Assembly: GCF_018613715.1 (NCBI RefSeq)
Contig: NZ_JAGGPT010000007.1
Coordinates: forward strand, 62,001 to 126,000
From: Chryseobacterium sp. ISL-6
Lineage (GTDB): Bacteria > Bacteroidota > Bacteroidia > Flavobacteriales > Weeksellaceae
Direction of reading: 5' to 3'
Length of the DNA stretch: 64,000 nucleotides
This document shows positions 7,582-16,834 of this stretch, piece after piece (position 1 is the first letter of the stretch; each line of letters starts with the position of its first letter). Under the pieces are notes generated by a model. That model saw only the letters and a list, made by a program, of their open reading frames with translations, was not told the origin of the DNA and did no database searches. The translations under genes were made by a program, and so were the position numbers.

Positions 7582-8889
7582 TTAGTTTTTATTGAGACGC
7601 TCTATAATTAATGACGAAAAACATTTAACTCCTGTTCTGATACTTTCTTCGTCCACCTGAAAATTAGGTGTGTGATTCATCGCAATAATTCCTTTTTCAA
7701 AATTGGAACCACCAAGTAAGAAATAAACGCCGGGTGTTTTCTGTTGGAAATAAGCAAAGTCATCATTAAAAAATGGAACCTGTCCGTAATCGGGAGTGAC
7801 TGCATTTTTTCCATATATATTATCAAGCGTTTTTATAGCAACTCCTGTTAATTTTTCGTCATTGATCACTGTGGGATTTTCCTGTATAAATGACAACGAA
7901 AGCAATTGGTCTTTATAACCGTTCTCTTCTATTATTTTCTTAACACGAGGAATGATCTCCGTCAGATGAGATTGATCTGTTTCATATAAATAAGCTTCCA
8001 GGAAGAATTGATTGTTCTTAGAACGGGTAGAAAAATGTTCATCAACAAACAGATAGTTCTTAAAAATAGTATTGGGGTTCATCAATCCAATTTTTGGATC
8101 AACCATATTTTGTATTTCCCATGGCTTACTCCCAGTAGTTGCACGAAATAAGGAACTACTGATCTTTTCCATTAATCCTTTTGCATCGTCTTTTGATAGT
8201 TCATTTTTTAACTGGATTCGTATTCTTTTCTGATAGGCAAACATCTCATTGGGTTTAACCATTATTTGTCCTACCGGTAGAGCTGACACATGCAATCCGT
8301 AGATCTCATCAGGATTTATTTTGGACAGCAATCCACTATCAACCATCGACTTGGCACCCACAAAGGTTTCTTCTTCCGGTTGAAATATAAAATACACTGT
8401 TCCCTTTATAGATTCTTTATTTTTTGAAAGGACATCAGCTATTCCCAATGCAATTGCCATATGTACATCATGGCCGCAACCGTGCTGAATACCTTTTATT
8501 TTAGATTTAAAAGCCACTGCATCAGGAAAATCGTTTGGCAATGCATCCATATCAGATCTCCACGCAATTTTTTTTCCTTTTTTACCTCCTCTTAAAATTC
8601 CCACAACACCATGGCCATACACGTCTGTTTCCACTTCAAGCCCCAGATCAAGTAAATATTGTTTTATAATCTTTTGAGAACGAACTTCGTGACCTGCCAA
8701 TTCAGGATTTTCATGAAAATCTCTCCTGATGGCTACCAGTTTTTTAAAGATACGATCTGTTTCAAGCTCAATAGACTCGTGAACTAAGTGCTCTTTTGTC
8801 TGTTTTGGATTAGCAGTTTTATTTTTCAGTTTTTGAGCAGATGCAATGGTAGTAACAAGGCACATTAAACTTAAAGCAAGTTTTTTCAT
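7582..8889 (-). CDS. Exported M20-family amidohydrolase (aminoacylase/hippurate hydrolase type)
   Basis: This 435-residue zinc peptidase-like protein begins with a signal peptide (MKKLALSLMCLVTTIASAQ). It has the M20 metal and catalytic motifs: WRSDMDALP, then GCGHDVHMA, then FIFQPEEE with the general-base Glu, then GLHVSALPVG, and a final MNHTPNF near the C-terminus. These match the M20D amidohydrolases that cleave N-acyl amino acids or peptide-like amides. A conserved dimerisation domain fills the middle. Export implies periplasmic peptide or acyl-amino-acid breakdown. It has its own promoter box. Substrate is not predictable. Confidence 0.9.
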   Translation of the reverse strand: MKKLALSLMCLVTTIASAQKLKNKTANPKQTKEHLVHESIELETDRIFKKLVAIRRDFHENPELAGHEVRSQKIIKQYLLDLGLEVETDVYGHGVVGILRGGKKGKKIAWRSDMDALPNDFPDAVAFKSKIKGIQHGCGHDVHMAIALGIADVLSKNKESIKGTVYFIFQPEEETFVGAKSMVDSGLLSKINPDEIYGLHVSALPVGQIMVKPNEMFAYQKRIRIQLKNELSKDDAKGLMEKISSSLFRATTGSKPWEIQNMVDPKIGLMNPNTIFKNYLFVDEHFSTRSKNNQFFLEAYLYETDQSHLTEIIPRVKKIIEENGYKDQLLSLSFIQENPTVINDEKLTGVAIKTLDNIYGKNAVTPDYGQVPFFNDDFAYFQQKTPGVYFLLGGSNFEKGIIAMNHTPNFQVDEESIRTGVKCFSSLIIERLNKN

Positions 8890-8929
8890 AGTCTATGGAC
8901 GGCAATTTTAAACACTTAAAATGATCAAA

Positions 8930-8937
8930 CAAATATA
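8930..8937 (-). promoter_or_regulatory. Bacteroidetes -7 promoter box
   Basis: Minus-strand TATATTTG fits TAnnTTTG, about 40 bases upstream of the M20 amidohydrolase start. Confidence 0.55.
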
Positions 8938-9071
8938 CCTCAAATGATATTTGCTAAATTGTAAAAATGTAAGCCTCTTCATGAAAACAATTATGGCGCT
9001 TGATCTGTTACATTCAAGCAATTTATACCACTTTATATCACTAAGTTATGTAAAAAAGGTTTATACATTCA

Positions 9072-9701
9072 TCAAACGTCTATATTTCTGTATCGATTTG
9101 AGTAGTAGATTGATATTATAAAAAATACATTATATAAAACATTAATAAAATATCCATAATTATATTTTTCCGCCGAAAGTCCAGAATCTATAGAATATCC
9201 TGAAATATTAATTATTACAGCAATAACTAGCAATGCTAACCAAAAAAGAATAAAGCTTACCGTGTTTCCTTTTAAGTTATCTATGGATTTTTTATCTTTT
9301 AATGAATATGAATAAATATAATTAGGCAACCAGGAAGCCACTGTAAGTAGCATAGACAGATTAAAGGATATGAAAAAAGGGAACAATGTTAATGCCAACA
9401 ATGCACAAAAAAAATAAATAGCTACAAATCTATTTTTATCCTCTTTTTCACCTTCCTTATAAATAAACAATGGAATATTCATCAGTAATAGAAAAAACAA
9501 CACCCAAAAATTAAAGAAAGAGGATTTTTCTACATTTTTGTTTTCTAAAAACATATACAAATTAAAGCCAGCCCATATCAGGTTGATTCCTATTTGCACA
9601 AATGCAGATCGGGTCAATGGGCTGGTTTTCTTTTTATTCTCCCGGTATTGTTGTTGAACTTTTTCAAGTTCTTCTTGCAATTTCTTGTTTTTGCTAAACA
9701 T
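9072..9701 (-). CDS. Polytopic membrane protein, candidate immunity protein
   Basis: This 209-residue protein starts with a short charged coiled-coil-like helix (KLQEELEKVQQQYRENKKK) and then has about six hydrophobic segments, such as FWVLFFLLLMNIPLFIY, FCALLALTLFPFFI and FILFWLALLVIAVIINI. I do not recognise a family. It is the last gene of the VgrG operon, 3 bases after the lipoprotein gene at 9705. Inner-membrane proteins encoded directly after a secreted toxin often protect the producer against membrane-acting toxins. An immunity role against the 953-residue protein is inferred from position only. Confidence 0.65.
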   Translation of the reverse strand: MFSKNKKLQEELEKVQQQYRENKKKTSPLTRSAFVQIGINLIWAGFNLYMFLENKNVEKSSFFNFWVLFFLLLMNIPLFIYKEGEKEDKNRFVAIYFFCALLALTLFPFFISFNLSMLLTVASWLPNYIYSYSLKDKKSIDNLKGNTVSFILFWLALLVIAVIINISGYSIDSGLSAEKYNYGYFINVLYNVFFIISIYYSNRYRNIDV

Positions 9702-9704
9702 TCC

Positions 9705-10685
9705 TTATCTAATGATTTGCAGGCTGTCCGTCCCCTTTGGAATATACAGTAACATGTCTATAAAAGTTTTTCTATTCATCCCATTTTTGTCAATATCATC
9801 ATAGCCTAATAGAGACTCACCACGATTTAACCCTTCTTTTGGTTCTAATCTAACTATTTTATTATTGGCATAAAATTTCATCACATAATTTTCTATAGGA
9901 TAAACATTTTGCGAATATTTATCTGAATTAGCACGTGTTGTAGATACAGATTTTCCCTTTCTACCTTTTGTTGACTGAAATTTTGTTATCATGTCTTTAG
10001 GAAAATACTCTGCCTGATACCATTCTGAGTCTGCATTTAAAAAAATTGTATTCAAATAGTCATAATCCTTTTCTTTAAAGGCTGAAACCATATTTTTATA
10101 GAAGCTTACAACTTTTAATTCTAAGTCTTTTTGATTTAATTTTGACAGGTCTTGTCCATCCTCCCATCCTTTTATAGTATAAGGTACAGAAGCTTCGAAA
10201 TTCACGCTGGTTTTATATTCTGTTAACTTTGAATAATCAATGTTCTGATCACTATTCTTAAACTCTAATACCTCTTCCGGAGTTTTTATTGATCCATCCT
10301 TATTCCATGCCGTTTTTTCTACTTTCAGGATAAAGTTCTCACCATTCTCAAGAAAATTCTTTTGAGTTCCATTATTATCATATCCCGGATAAAGCTCAAC
10401 CTCAATGCTTTGTTTCCCGCTTTTCAGAATAGAGGAATTAATATTTACTCTTGTCATTCCAGGAATTTTATCAAAGTTTGAATAAACAGGAACTCCATTT
10501 ACCATTACTTTGAAGTTAAATATAGATTGGATATCTAATTGATAAAGCGGTTCATTGTCAAATTTCTGAACTTTTTTAGAAAGATATTCTATTCTCTGTT
10601 CTGCCGTCATTGTTTTATTTTTTGATTCTTGTGCACAGCTAATAAGACTTGCTGTCAATAATAATGTTAATATAAATTTTGTCAT
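9705..10685 (-). CDS. Lipoprotein of unknown function, candidate immunity protein
   Basis: The 326-residue protein has a lipoprotein signal (LTLLLTASLISCAQES, cysteine near residue 17). The mature part is beta-rich, with VMVNGVPVYSNFDKIPGMTRVNIN and KQSIEVELYPGYDN suggesting a beta-sandwich. A later helical part (LVVSFYKNMVSAFKEKDYDYL) is followed by another beta-rich stretch. I know of similar uncharacterised lipoproteins next to secretion-system cargo, but I cannot name the family. It begins 7 bases after the end of the 953-residue gene and shares its operon. A periplasm-facing lipoprotein in this place is a natural immunity candidate; this is inference. Confidence 0.65.
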   Translation of the reverse strand: MTKFILTLLLTASLISCAQESKNKTMTAEQRIEYLSKKVQKFDNEPLYQLDIQSIFNFKVMVNGVPVYSNFDKIPGMTRVNINSSILKSGKQSIEVELYPGYDNNGTQKNFLENGENFILKVEKTAWNKDGSIKTPEEVLEFKNSDQNIDYSKLTEYKTSVNFEASVPYTIKGWEDGQDLSKLNQKDLELKVVSFYKNMVSAFKEKDYDYLNTIFLNADSEWYQAEYFPKDMITKFQSTKGRKGKSVSTTRANSDKYSQNVYPIENYVMKFYANNKIVRLEPKEGLNRGESLLGYDDIDKNGMNRKTFIDMLLYIPKGTDSLQIIR

Positions 10686-10692
10686 TATCTCA

Positions 10693-13554
10693 TTATATTA
10701 TAGGTAATTTCCAACCTGTTTTCCATGTATAGGCGTCTAGTACTACTATTTTTCCATCTGCGGTATAATGTATTCCGTCTTTTTCTTTTAATGCTTTTAT
10801 ATCACCTGCTCCTCCATCATCAGCAACAAATCCAAGACTGATATTAGCTTCCAGTAACAATCCTTCAAATTTTACTTCAGGCTCTACATAAATACTGTGG
10901 GTGTCAGCTTTTGTAACAAACTCCAAAGCTACTCCTGTCTTTACTTCAACACTGGCTTCAATGTATGCTTTTGATTTCCAAAAAACAAAAACTTTCATAC
11001 TTCCATTAGCCTGTAAATATCCTTTAATAGCAACTGAAACCTTTCCACCAAATTTACAAGGACTTCCATCATCATCTTTCATAAGTCTGGTCGTAAAATC
11101 ACTGCCGGAAGCAGTGTTAATACTTCCCTTTAAAGACCCAAAAATTTCACTGCTGATAATTAGATCTAAATTAATATCAAAATTATCACCTAATGCTTCA
11201 TCAAGGACATCAAGTATAGCAACAACTGCAAGAACTACAGGATGTTTAATTTTGTATAGCAGCTGATAGAGATCATATTTTGCTTCAATTCCAAATAAAG
11301 GATCTAAATTAATTGCCCCTTCTATTAAAGTACCCATTACTGGAGTTTTCAAATCTGAAGGTGCTTCAGCACACCAGCTTACAGAAAGTCCCACTTTCGG
11401 AGGCGTAAGTTCGAAACTCCAATTGCTTTTACTTTCACCTCCCCTTTTTTTAATAAGCTCCTCTAGTTTTGCTTTACGGTTACTGATTGTGGCATTACCA
11501 GAAGGGGAATTTCTGGTAGTTTCGCTATTATTTCCTTTAACAATTTTTTCAATAAGTTCCTTTAAATTTACAATCTTTTGAAGAAACTCTTTAGCTTTAC
11601 CAAATTCAGAACTAAAATCGAGTGCTGCATACGGCCGGTCAAATTCACAAATCAGATTGAATTCTGCATCAAGTGTACCATGTGCTTTTTTAATAAGATT
11701 CGTAGCCTGACTTCTTACAGAATTACTTTTACGCGCCCTGTTTCTTTCCTGCGAAGCCTGTTGAATTTTTCGTTTGTTTTTTTTCTTTTTATCTTTTGGA
11801 ATATTTCCTTCCTGCTGGGCATTTAGCTGCTTGATACGTTCATCGGCTTCCAGCTCTTTAAGTTTCCATGTTTCATGATATTCTTCCCTTAAATCATTGA
11901 ATTTTTCACCATCATAATTATAAGCTATCTGAAGAGTCCATTTTGTATCTGGATAGACAATAATATTTAATGGGGTGCGAAATGCACACGTATTGAGATT
12001 TACGGGGTATTTTTGAGCAGCCCAGCTACTATTGGGCCAAATGGTGTTTACCAGACCAATCAAAGGACTCATTGTATTGCCCCAACTGTAATCATAGCCT
12101 ATCTTTAACTTAAGCAATTCATCAGTCGGAGGCTGATATTCAAACGGATAAGAATCTTCTAATATTTTAAAGCCTGATTGTCCTTTCACTTTTTTACCGC
12201 CCGCAACCAAAGTAATCGCCTGGGTCAGGGTACTTTTATTTTCTGCTTTTTTTGTCTGTGCTTCACCTCCACTAAATAGTTCTTTGCTTTCCGCTAATCT
12301 CCATTTCCTTTTTTTTGTGGTACTATCGATCTTCAGAAGCTCTTCTATTTTTGAGATATCTATTACTTTTCCTGTATGCCTTAGCTTACCTTCATACAGA
12401 CAATCTTTTGAGTTGACGTCTTTTAATTCAATGGTCAGTTCTTTTCTCATTTTATCTACTCCAGCAACAACAGGAAATATTAACTGTGTAGGATTTGGAT
12501 TGTCTTTCAGTGGAAAAACCTGTATATCTACTTCCTCTTCATCCTTTTTATACTTCCCATGAATTTCTGAATAACCACAAGGTAGAAAATTAGCATAGTT
12601 CGTTTCAACATCTCCAACCAATATCACTTGATTTCCTGTAGGTTCAAGCAAAGAAACCCCAGTATGTAATTTTACTATATTAATACTATTCTTATCGCAT
12701 TCCAATTCCTTTCCTGAAAAAAAGACAGAGGCTTTTAATTGAATTGAATTTTGATCAAATTTATTATTTTCATCATTTGCATAAAAACTCCAAACAGGAT
12801 CAACGTAAATATTTGTTATACATTTCTGGTAATTTACACCGTCTTTTAATTCACTTTTAGTGGTGTTAAAAGATGGTTTATTCTTAGAGAGATATACTCC
12901 TACTTCTCTCGTAATTTTAGGAAATGAATTGGGTAATTTTTCTTTATTAATTTTATCCAATTCTACTTTTTCACCATCTTTCTTCCATTTTCCATCCACT
13001 TTTTCGTGCATAGGTAAATCCTCTGCCTTATAATTATTGTCAAATAATTGTATTTCTATGTCTTCCCCATATAATCCATCTGTATAAATATGTAACTGAA
13101 TAGTTTCTCCATATTTTACATCTCTGGTTATTTTTTTACCATCGTTATTAATGTCATATTCTCTCCATTCATAACCAAAAACTTTTGGTTTAGTTTTTAC
13201 TTTTACAAATACTCCATTTTTTGTGCTGTTCCCTGGTTTACCCTTTCCGAGAATGTAAGGTTCCAACCATGCGATCCCACCCCAATACAGACTAATAAAA
13301 TTCATGGAGTGGCCTTTAACCTTACCAATACCTACAGTGGTATTATAAGAACCTTCCTGGAAATCAGGTTTATGTTTACATACACTCCAGATCCATACTA
13401 AATTATTTTGTTCGTCAACTGCCAGTTTATCCCAGTTTTCAACTTCTGCTCTTAAATATGCTTTTCCTTCCTTTGGTTCCAGAAGGACATACTTATTCGT
13501 TTCGTTATACTGATCTTTACTTTCAGGATATATTTTTATTTTAGGACTATTCAT
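10693..13554 (-). CDS. Large PAAR-linked protein, candidate T6SS cargo, 953 aa
   Basis: I do not recognise this protein as a whole. The first 300 residues look like tandem beta-sandwich domains (for example VFVKVKTKPKVFGYEW, then GETIQLHIYTDGLYGEDIEIQLFD). The middle has more beta-rich modules and, near residues 565-610, a strongly basic helix-rich stretch (PKDKKKKNKRKIQQASQERN). From about residue 660 a Lys/Glu-rich helix leads into a C-terminal 250 residues of amphipathic beta-strands with Gly and aromatics (SLKGSINTASGSDFTTRL, GYLQANGSMKVFVFW). That tail could form a barrel or pore. There is no signal peptide, fitting T6SS loading. Its start overlaps the stop of the PAAR-like gene by 4 bases (ATGA), so the two are translationally coupled. 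Confidence 0.7.
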   Translation of the reverse strand: MNSPKIKIYPESKDQYNETNKYVLLEPKEGKAYLRAEVENWDKLAVDEQNNLVWIWSVCKHKPDFQEGSYNTTVGIGKVKGHSMNFISLYWGGIAWLEPYILGKGKPGNSTKNGVFVKVKTKPKVFGYEWREYDINNDGKKITRDVKYGETIQLHIYTDGLYGEDIEIQLFDNNYKAEDLPMHEKVDGKWKKDGEKVELDKINKEKLPNSFPKITREVGVYLSKNKPSFNTTKSELKDGVNYQKCITNIYVDPVWSFYANDENNKFDQNSIQLKASVFFSGKELECDKNSINIVKLHTGVSLLEPTGNQVILVGDVETNYANFLPCGYSEIHGKYKKDEEEVDIQVFPLKDNPNPTQLIFPVVAGVDKMRKELTIELKDVNSKDCLYEGKLRHTGKVIDISKIEELLKIDSTTKKRKWRLAESKELFSGGEAQTKKAENKSTLTQAITLVAGGKKVKGQSGFKILEDSYPFEYQPPTDELLKLKIGYDYSWGNTMSPLIGLVNTIWPNSSWAAQKYPVNLNTCAFRTPLNIIVYPDTKWTLQIAYNYDGEKFNDLREEYHETWKLKELEADERIKQLNAQQEGNIPKDKKKKNKRKIQQASQERNRARKSNSVRSQATNLIKKAHGTLDAEFNLICEFDRPYAALDFSSEFGKAKEFLQKIVNLKELIEKIVKGNNSETTRNSPSGNATISNRKAKLEELIKKRGGESKSNWSFELTPPKVGLSVSWCAEAPSDLKTPVMGTLIEGAINLDPLFGIEAKYDLYQLLYKIKHPVVLAVVAILDVLDEALGDNFDINLDLIISSEIFGSLKGSINTASGSDFTTRLMKDDDGSPCKFGGKVSVAIKGYLQANGSMKVFVFWKSKAYIEASVEVKTGVALEFVTKADTHSIYVEPEVKFEGLLLEANISLGFVADDGGAGDIKALKEKDGIHYTADGKIVVLDAYTWKTGWKLPII

Positions 13555-14015
13555 GACAATACATTTAACTGGACATAACTTTGATTATCAACAAAAAAGG
13601 GTAACATCTCAGTTAAAACTTCCTTATCTGCATTCTTCGCATTCTTCTTGGTGGCTTCAGCTGTTTGTCCATGATTAATGATCATTATACAATCAGGGCC
13701 ACCAATAGGGCATGTTGCCTTACTGTCTTCCAGTAAAACTTTTCCACTATTATCCTGAAGTGTTATCTTTTCGTAGAAACCACTCCATTGGGTAACTATA
13801 ACCTGACAAGGATTATTATTTAATTTTGCACAACTTCCAAAAGTGTTTTTCTCAAACGTTTTGCCAATATCCATATGTGTGGCTATCAGTTTATCACCGC
13901 CATCCTTATCATTGATATAGCGTTTACTCTGTGTCTTCACCTTAAGTTTATCCGGCGTAGTACCAAAATTACACTTGCAGGTAGCACCTTGGCAGACTAA
14001 ATGTTTTTCACTCAT
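13551..14015 (-). CDS. DUF4280 PAAR-like protein
   Basis: The 154-residue protein carries the DUF4280 signature: it opens with HLVCQGATCKCNFGTTP, then has CAKLNNNPCQ, then CPIGGPDCIMIINHGQ. The paired cysteines and glycines correspond to the PAAR-like fold that caps the VgrG spike and recruits cargo. DUF4280 proteins occur beside T6SS and contractile-injection genes in Bacteroidetes. It sits upstream of, and overlaps by 4 bases, the 953-residue gene. The arrangement suggests that this PAAR-like tip carries that protein. There is no signal peptide, as expected for T6SS cargo. The family call is strong; the pairing is inferred from context. Confidence 0.85.
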   Translation of the reverse strand: MSEKHLVCQGATCKCNFGTTPDKLKVKTQSKRYINDKDGGDKLIATHMDIGKTFEKNTFGSCAKLNNNPCQVIVTQWSGFYEKITLQDNSGKVLLEDSKATCPIGGPDCIMIINHGQTAEATKKNAKNADKEVLTEMLPFFVDNQSYVQLNVLS

Positions 14016-14039
14016 CTTGTATTTTTTGGCATTTATTTA

Positions 14040-15023
14040 CTATGATCTATTCTGGTCATAAAACTGAAAATCAATTATATATTCTACCTCTTTTTCAAAA
14101 GTTGATAGATATCCATTGATTGAAAATATTTCGTTGGTTTCCTGATTAAATTTATACAAAAGCTCAACTTTCCCTTTTTTTCTGTTTTTATTGAACATAT
14201 CTTCTTCTTCGGTTCCGGTTATCTTTAATGCTATTCTATTCCCTCCCGTATATTCATGACTTAAAATATATTCAACTTCATATCCGACATTACGTGAAAG
14301 ACCTGAAAAGTAGATATCCAAAGAATCCTTCTTTAAAAAATACGGATAACTTTGATAAACAGGCATAAAGAACAGTTTATAAAATGTATTCCTGCTAAAT
14401 AAATCTTTTTTTGAATCGATGTCAGCATATGCCTGGTTTAGCTGTTCTATTATTTCGTCTGTAACTTCTGACTGGTAATATTCTTTCAGTTTTGGAAAAC
14501 ATTCTGTTTGCCAACGTTTAGCAATGTCTTCATTATTCAGTATACTTTTAAGTTCTCCATTCTTGTTGGTAGAAACTTGTAAAGGGTACAAAACCTGTTC
14601 AGCTTTCTCAAACAGCTGCTCAATAATTTTGTCGATTTCCTGGTTATTTATATATGTCTTTTCCTTTATCAATTCAATATACGCTTCTGTTCTTTTTACT
14701 CTGATTGTATAATGAATCTGTAAATTTTTAGGCTTAAACTTTATAATTACCCCATACACTTTATCACTCGGTTTCTCTGGAAGTTCTATTGTCGAACTTT
14801 TCAGCAACCTAACGTCCCTTACCTTATATTTTTCTGAAGGAATATAGATGTATTCAACATATTTAGGTAATGAAACAGTCAGTAATTCTAAAAGACCACA
14901 GTGTCTATTATGAAAGCCCACAAGTTCTTCAGCTGTCATATCATATTCATTAGAGAGAATTTCCAAATTAAGGATTCCCTCTGTTTTTACTTTGATATAT
15001 TCTTTTACGACAGAATCTTTCAT
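14040..15023 (-). CDS. LysM-like protein in the VgrG operon
   Basis: The 327-residue protein begins with a probable LysM module at residues 8-62. It has VKTEGILNLEILSNEYDMTAEELVGFHN, a helix-loop pattern like LysM, followed by a strand ending YIYIPSEKY. The remaining 250 residues are mixed alpha/beta with no motif I recognise and no signal peptide. In T6SS and related injection systems, LysM-bearing small proteins can act as adaptors that bind spike or tube parts. It lies 24 bases upstream of the PAAR-like gene and may help load the 953-residue protein. The LysM call is moderate; the adaptor role is inferred. Confidence 0.6.
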   Translation of the reverse strand: MKDSVVKEYIKVKTEGILNLEILSNEYDMTAEELVGFHNRHCGLLELLTVSLPKYVEYIYIPSEKYKVRDVRLLKSSTIELPEKPSDKVYGVIIKFKPKNLQIHYTIRVKRTEAYIELIKEKTYINNQEIDKIIEQLFEKAEQVLYPLQVSTNKNGELKSILNNEDIAKRWQTECFPKLKEYYQSEVTDEIIEQLNQAYADIDSKKDLFSRNTFYKLFFMPVYQSYPYFLKKDSLDIYFSGLSRNVGYEVEYILSHEYTGGNRIALKITGTEEEDMFNKNRKKGKVELLYKFNQETNEIFSINGYLSTFEKEVEYIIDFQFYDQNRS

Positions 15024-15078
15024 AATTCTTTAATACCCTTTGACTAACAATTATTTTGTTGCTGGTGCTGCGTATCAG

Positions 15079-15906
15079 CTATTTCTTTTTCTTTCTTTCT
15101 TCAAATGAAGCCTCTGTTACCTTTCGGCTGTCATGATCTGATTTCGACTCAAATCCTATTTTAAGATATTCCAATTTCTTGGTCGCAGTATAAGTTAATT
15201 CATAATACTGTAACCTTCCGTCTTTACATTCCGCTCCCGGAGCACGGTAATCACCACCAAAAGTCTCAGTTGTAGTTCCTGAATCATTTACACCATCAAT
15301 ATCATCATCTACATATCCGAATTTACCTGAATAAGGAAGATCTGAACGATAAGAATTAATCTCCTCAACTTTCATACCCGCTTTTACCGGAAAACCATTA
15401 AGATTAACAGCTTCTTTATATACTTTAAAGGGATAGATGTAATTTTTCTTCTTTATTTCATTTTCAGCATTAAACTTTTTTACCTGATCATCACTTATTA
15501 ATGATTTTCCACCCTCCATATTTCGAGCTGCTATATTTTCTCCAGATTCAAAATCTCTTGCGTGATTTAACTGCTGAGACTTACCTTCCGGGCTATCCAG
15601 ATTGAGAAAGAAAATATACACTCCGGCAACTTCTTTATTATTGTTCTGCCAATCATCTATCGCAATACCCAAATCATCCCAGACATAGGCAAGATCTGTA
15701 TCCCGGCTTGGTTTTCCCAATACTTTTATCCAATCTTCAATCGGTGTTCCCAACTCTAACTTTTTCCCTTTGTAGGTTAATCCACAGGATTCTATTTTAA
15801 TAGTGGCTTGGGACACATCTATAGTTTCTTTTTTCATATTTTGACATTGAAAATTTAATATTGCAAATAACAGTACTGAAAAGATGATCTTTATTTTATT
15901 TCTCAT
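15079..15906 (-). CDS. Lipoprotein with conserved beta domain, candidate Het-C immunity
   Basis: The 275-residue protein has a lipoprotein signal (IFSVLLFAILNFQCQNM, cysteine near residue 21). The next hundred residues contain YKGKKLELGTPIEDWIKVLGKPSRD and AYVWDDLGIAIDDW, a pattern I associate with an uncharacterised family (DUF7738-like) common beside secreted toxins. The tail is charged and ends with EERKKKK. It begins 1 base after the previous gene, so it is surely co-transcribed with it and with the Het-C-like gene. Periplasmic lipoproteins paired with a phospholipase-like T6SS effector are known immunity proteins; for this gene the idea rests on position. Confidence 0.65.
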   Translation of the reverse strand: MRNKIKIIFSVLLFAILNFQCQNMKKETIDVSQATIKIESCGLTYKGKKLELGTPIEDWIKVLGKPSRDTDLAYVWDDLGIAIDDWQNNNKEVAGVYIFFLNLDSPEGKSQQLNHARDFESGENIAARNMEGGKSLISDDQVKKFNAENEIKKKNYIYPFKVYKEAVNLNGFPVKAGMKVEEINSYRSDLPYSGKFGYVDDDIDGVNDSGTTTETFGGDYRAPGAECKDGRLQYYELTYTATKKLEYLKIGFESKSDHDSRKVTEASFEERKKKK

Positions 15907-15907
15907 T

Positions 15908-16834
15908 TTATTTATTACTTACAAGGTATATTGTTGAACGACTATTGTCATAATATCGACGTACTATTACTTTATCATTAAATGGATTTTTCCACTGCAT
16001 TAAATTTATCTGATCCAGATTGTTGTTATAATATTTAAAATCCATACTATTCTTACCAATTTTCAGGCGGTAATAGGCATATCCATAAGGGTAGAATGAG
16101 AAGAAAAAGTGGTTTCCAGAACTGCTATTTCCTAATACAGATGTTTCATACAACTTTAAATTAGTTTCAGTCTGGATCATCTTTTTTCCTGAAAATAAAC
16201 TAAACATCTTTTTTTTACCCTCATATTGTTTTTTTAATTCATAATCATACAGACAATACTCTTTATCTTTATAGGTATACAAAATATAACCCGAATCTTC
16301 AAAACTATAACAAGATATATAATTTGAACTTATTTTTCTCCCCAGAATCTTTAATTTTATACTATCAACTCTTTTTTGTTTAATACTATCGTTGTTCTTA
16401 AAATCCACTTGTGAATTTTCTAAGCTTGTACGAATAGAATCTCCAATTTTATATCCATTTATGATTTCAATCTTTTTTATTTTGGACCAAGGAAATGAAT
16501 ATTTATAAACCCCATCATTATTGTACACATAAATATTTTTATTCTCGTCTACCTCAATATTATAAAAATCATTTTTTACTTGCCATATCTTTTTAAAATC
16601 TCCATTGTAAACAAAAAGAGATTTATCACTGGTTGCATAATAATATTCTGAATCATGTTTTAAATTTATAATACTATCATTAATAGAATCCATTTTAAAC
16701 TTAGAATCTGAAAGCTTAGGAAAAGAATCCTGATCAGGATGCTTATCTTTTTCCGGTATAGAATAATTACAACTAAAAAGAAATATAAGAAGAAGCAATC
16801 CTCCAATAGATCTTATAAAAGACGCTTTTCTCAT
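15908..16834 (-). CDS. Lipoprotein of unknown function, candidate Het-C immunity
   Basis: This 308-residue protein has a lipobox (LLLLIFLFSCNYSI, cysteine near residue 22). The mature part is rich in Tyr, Lys and Asp, with repeating strand-like units such as EYYYATSDKSLFVYNGDFKKIW and NIYVYNNDGVYKYSFP. These look like propeller-type blades. It overlaps the Het-C-like gene by 4 bases (ATGA), so its translation is coupled to that gene. Tight coupling to a putative toxin is a common immunity arrangement. I see no enzyme motif, and I cannot name the family. Confidence 0.65.
   Translation of the reverse strand: MRKASFIRSIGGLLLLIFLFSCNYSIPEKDKHPDQDSFPKLSDSKFKMDSINDSIINLKHDSEYYYATSDKSLFVYNGDFKKIWQVKNDFYNIEVDENKNIYVYNNDGVYKYSFPWSKIKKIEIINGYKIGDSIRTSLENSQVDFKNNDSIKQKRVDSIKLKILGRKISSNYISCYSFEDSGYILYTYKDKEYCLYDYELKKQYEGKKKMFSLFSGKKMIQTETNLKLYETSVLGNSSSGNHFFFSFYPYGYAYYRLKIGKNSMDFKYYNNNLDQINLMQWKNPFNDKVIVRRYYDNSRSTIYLVSNK

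Noticed and set aside
10901..12562. Several plus-strand frames opposite the 953-residue gene
   Set aside because: They are shadows with poor composition; the minus-strand gene is firm.
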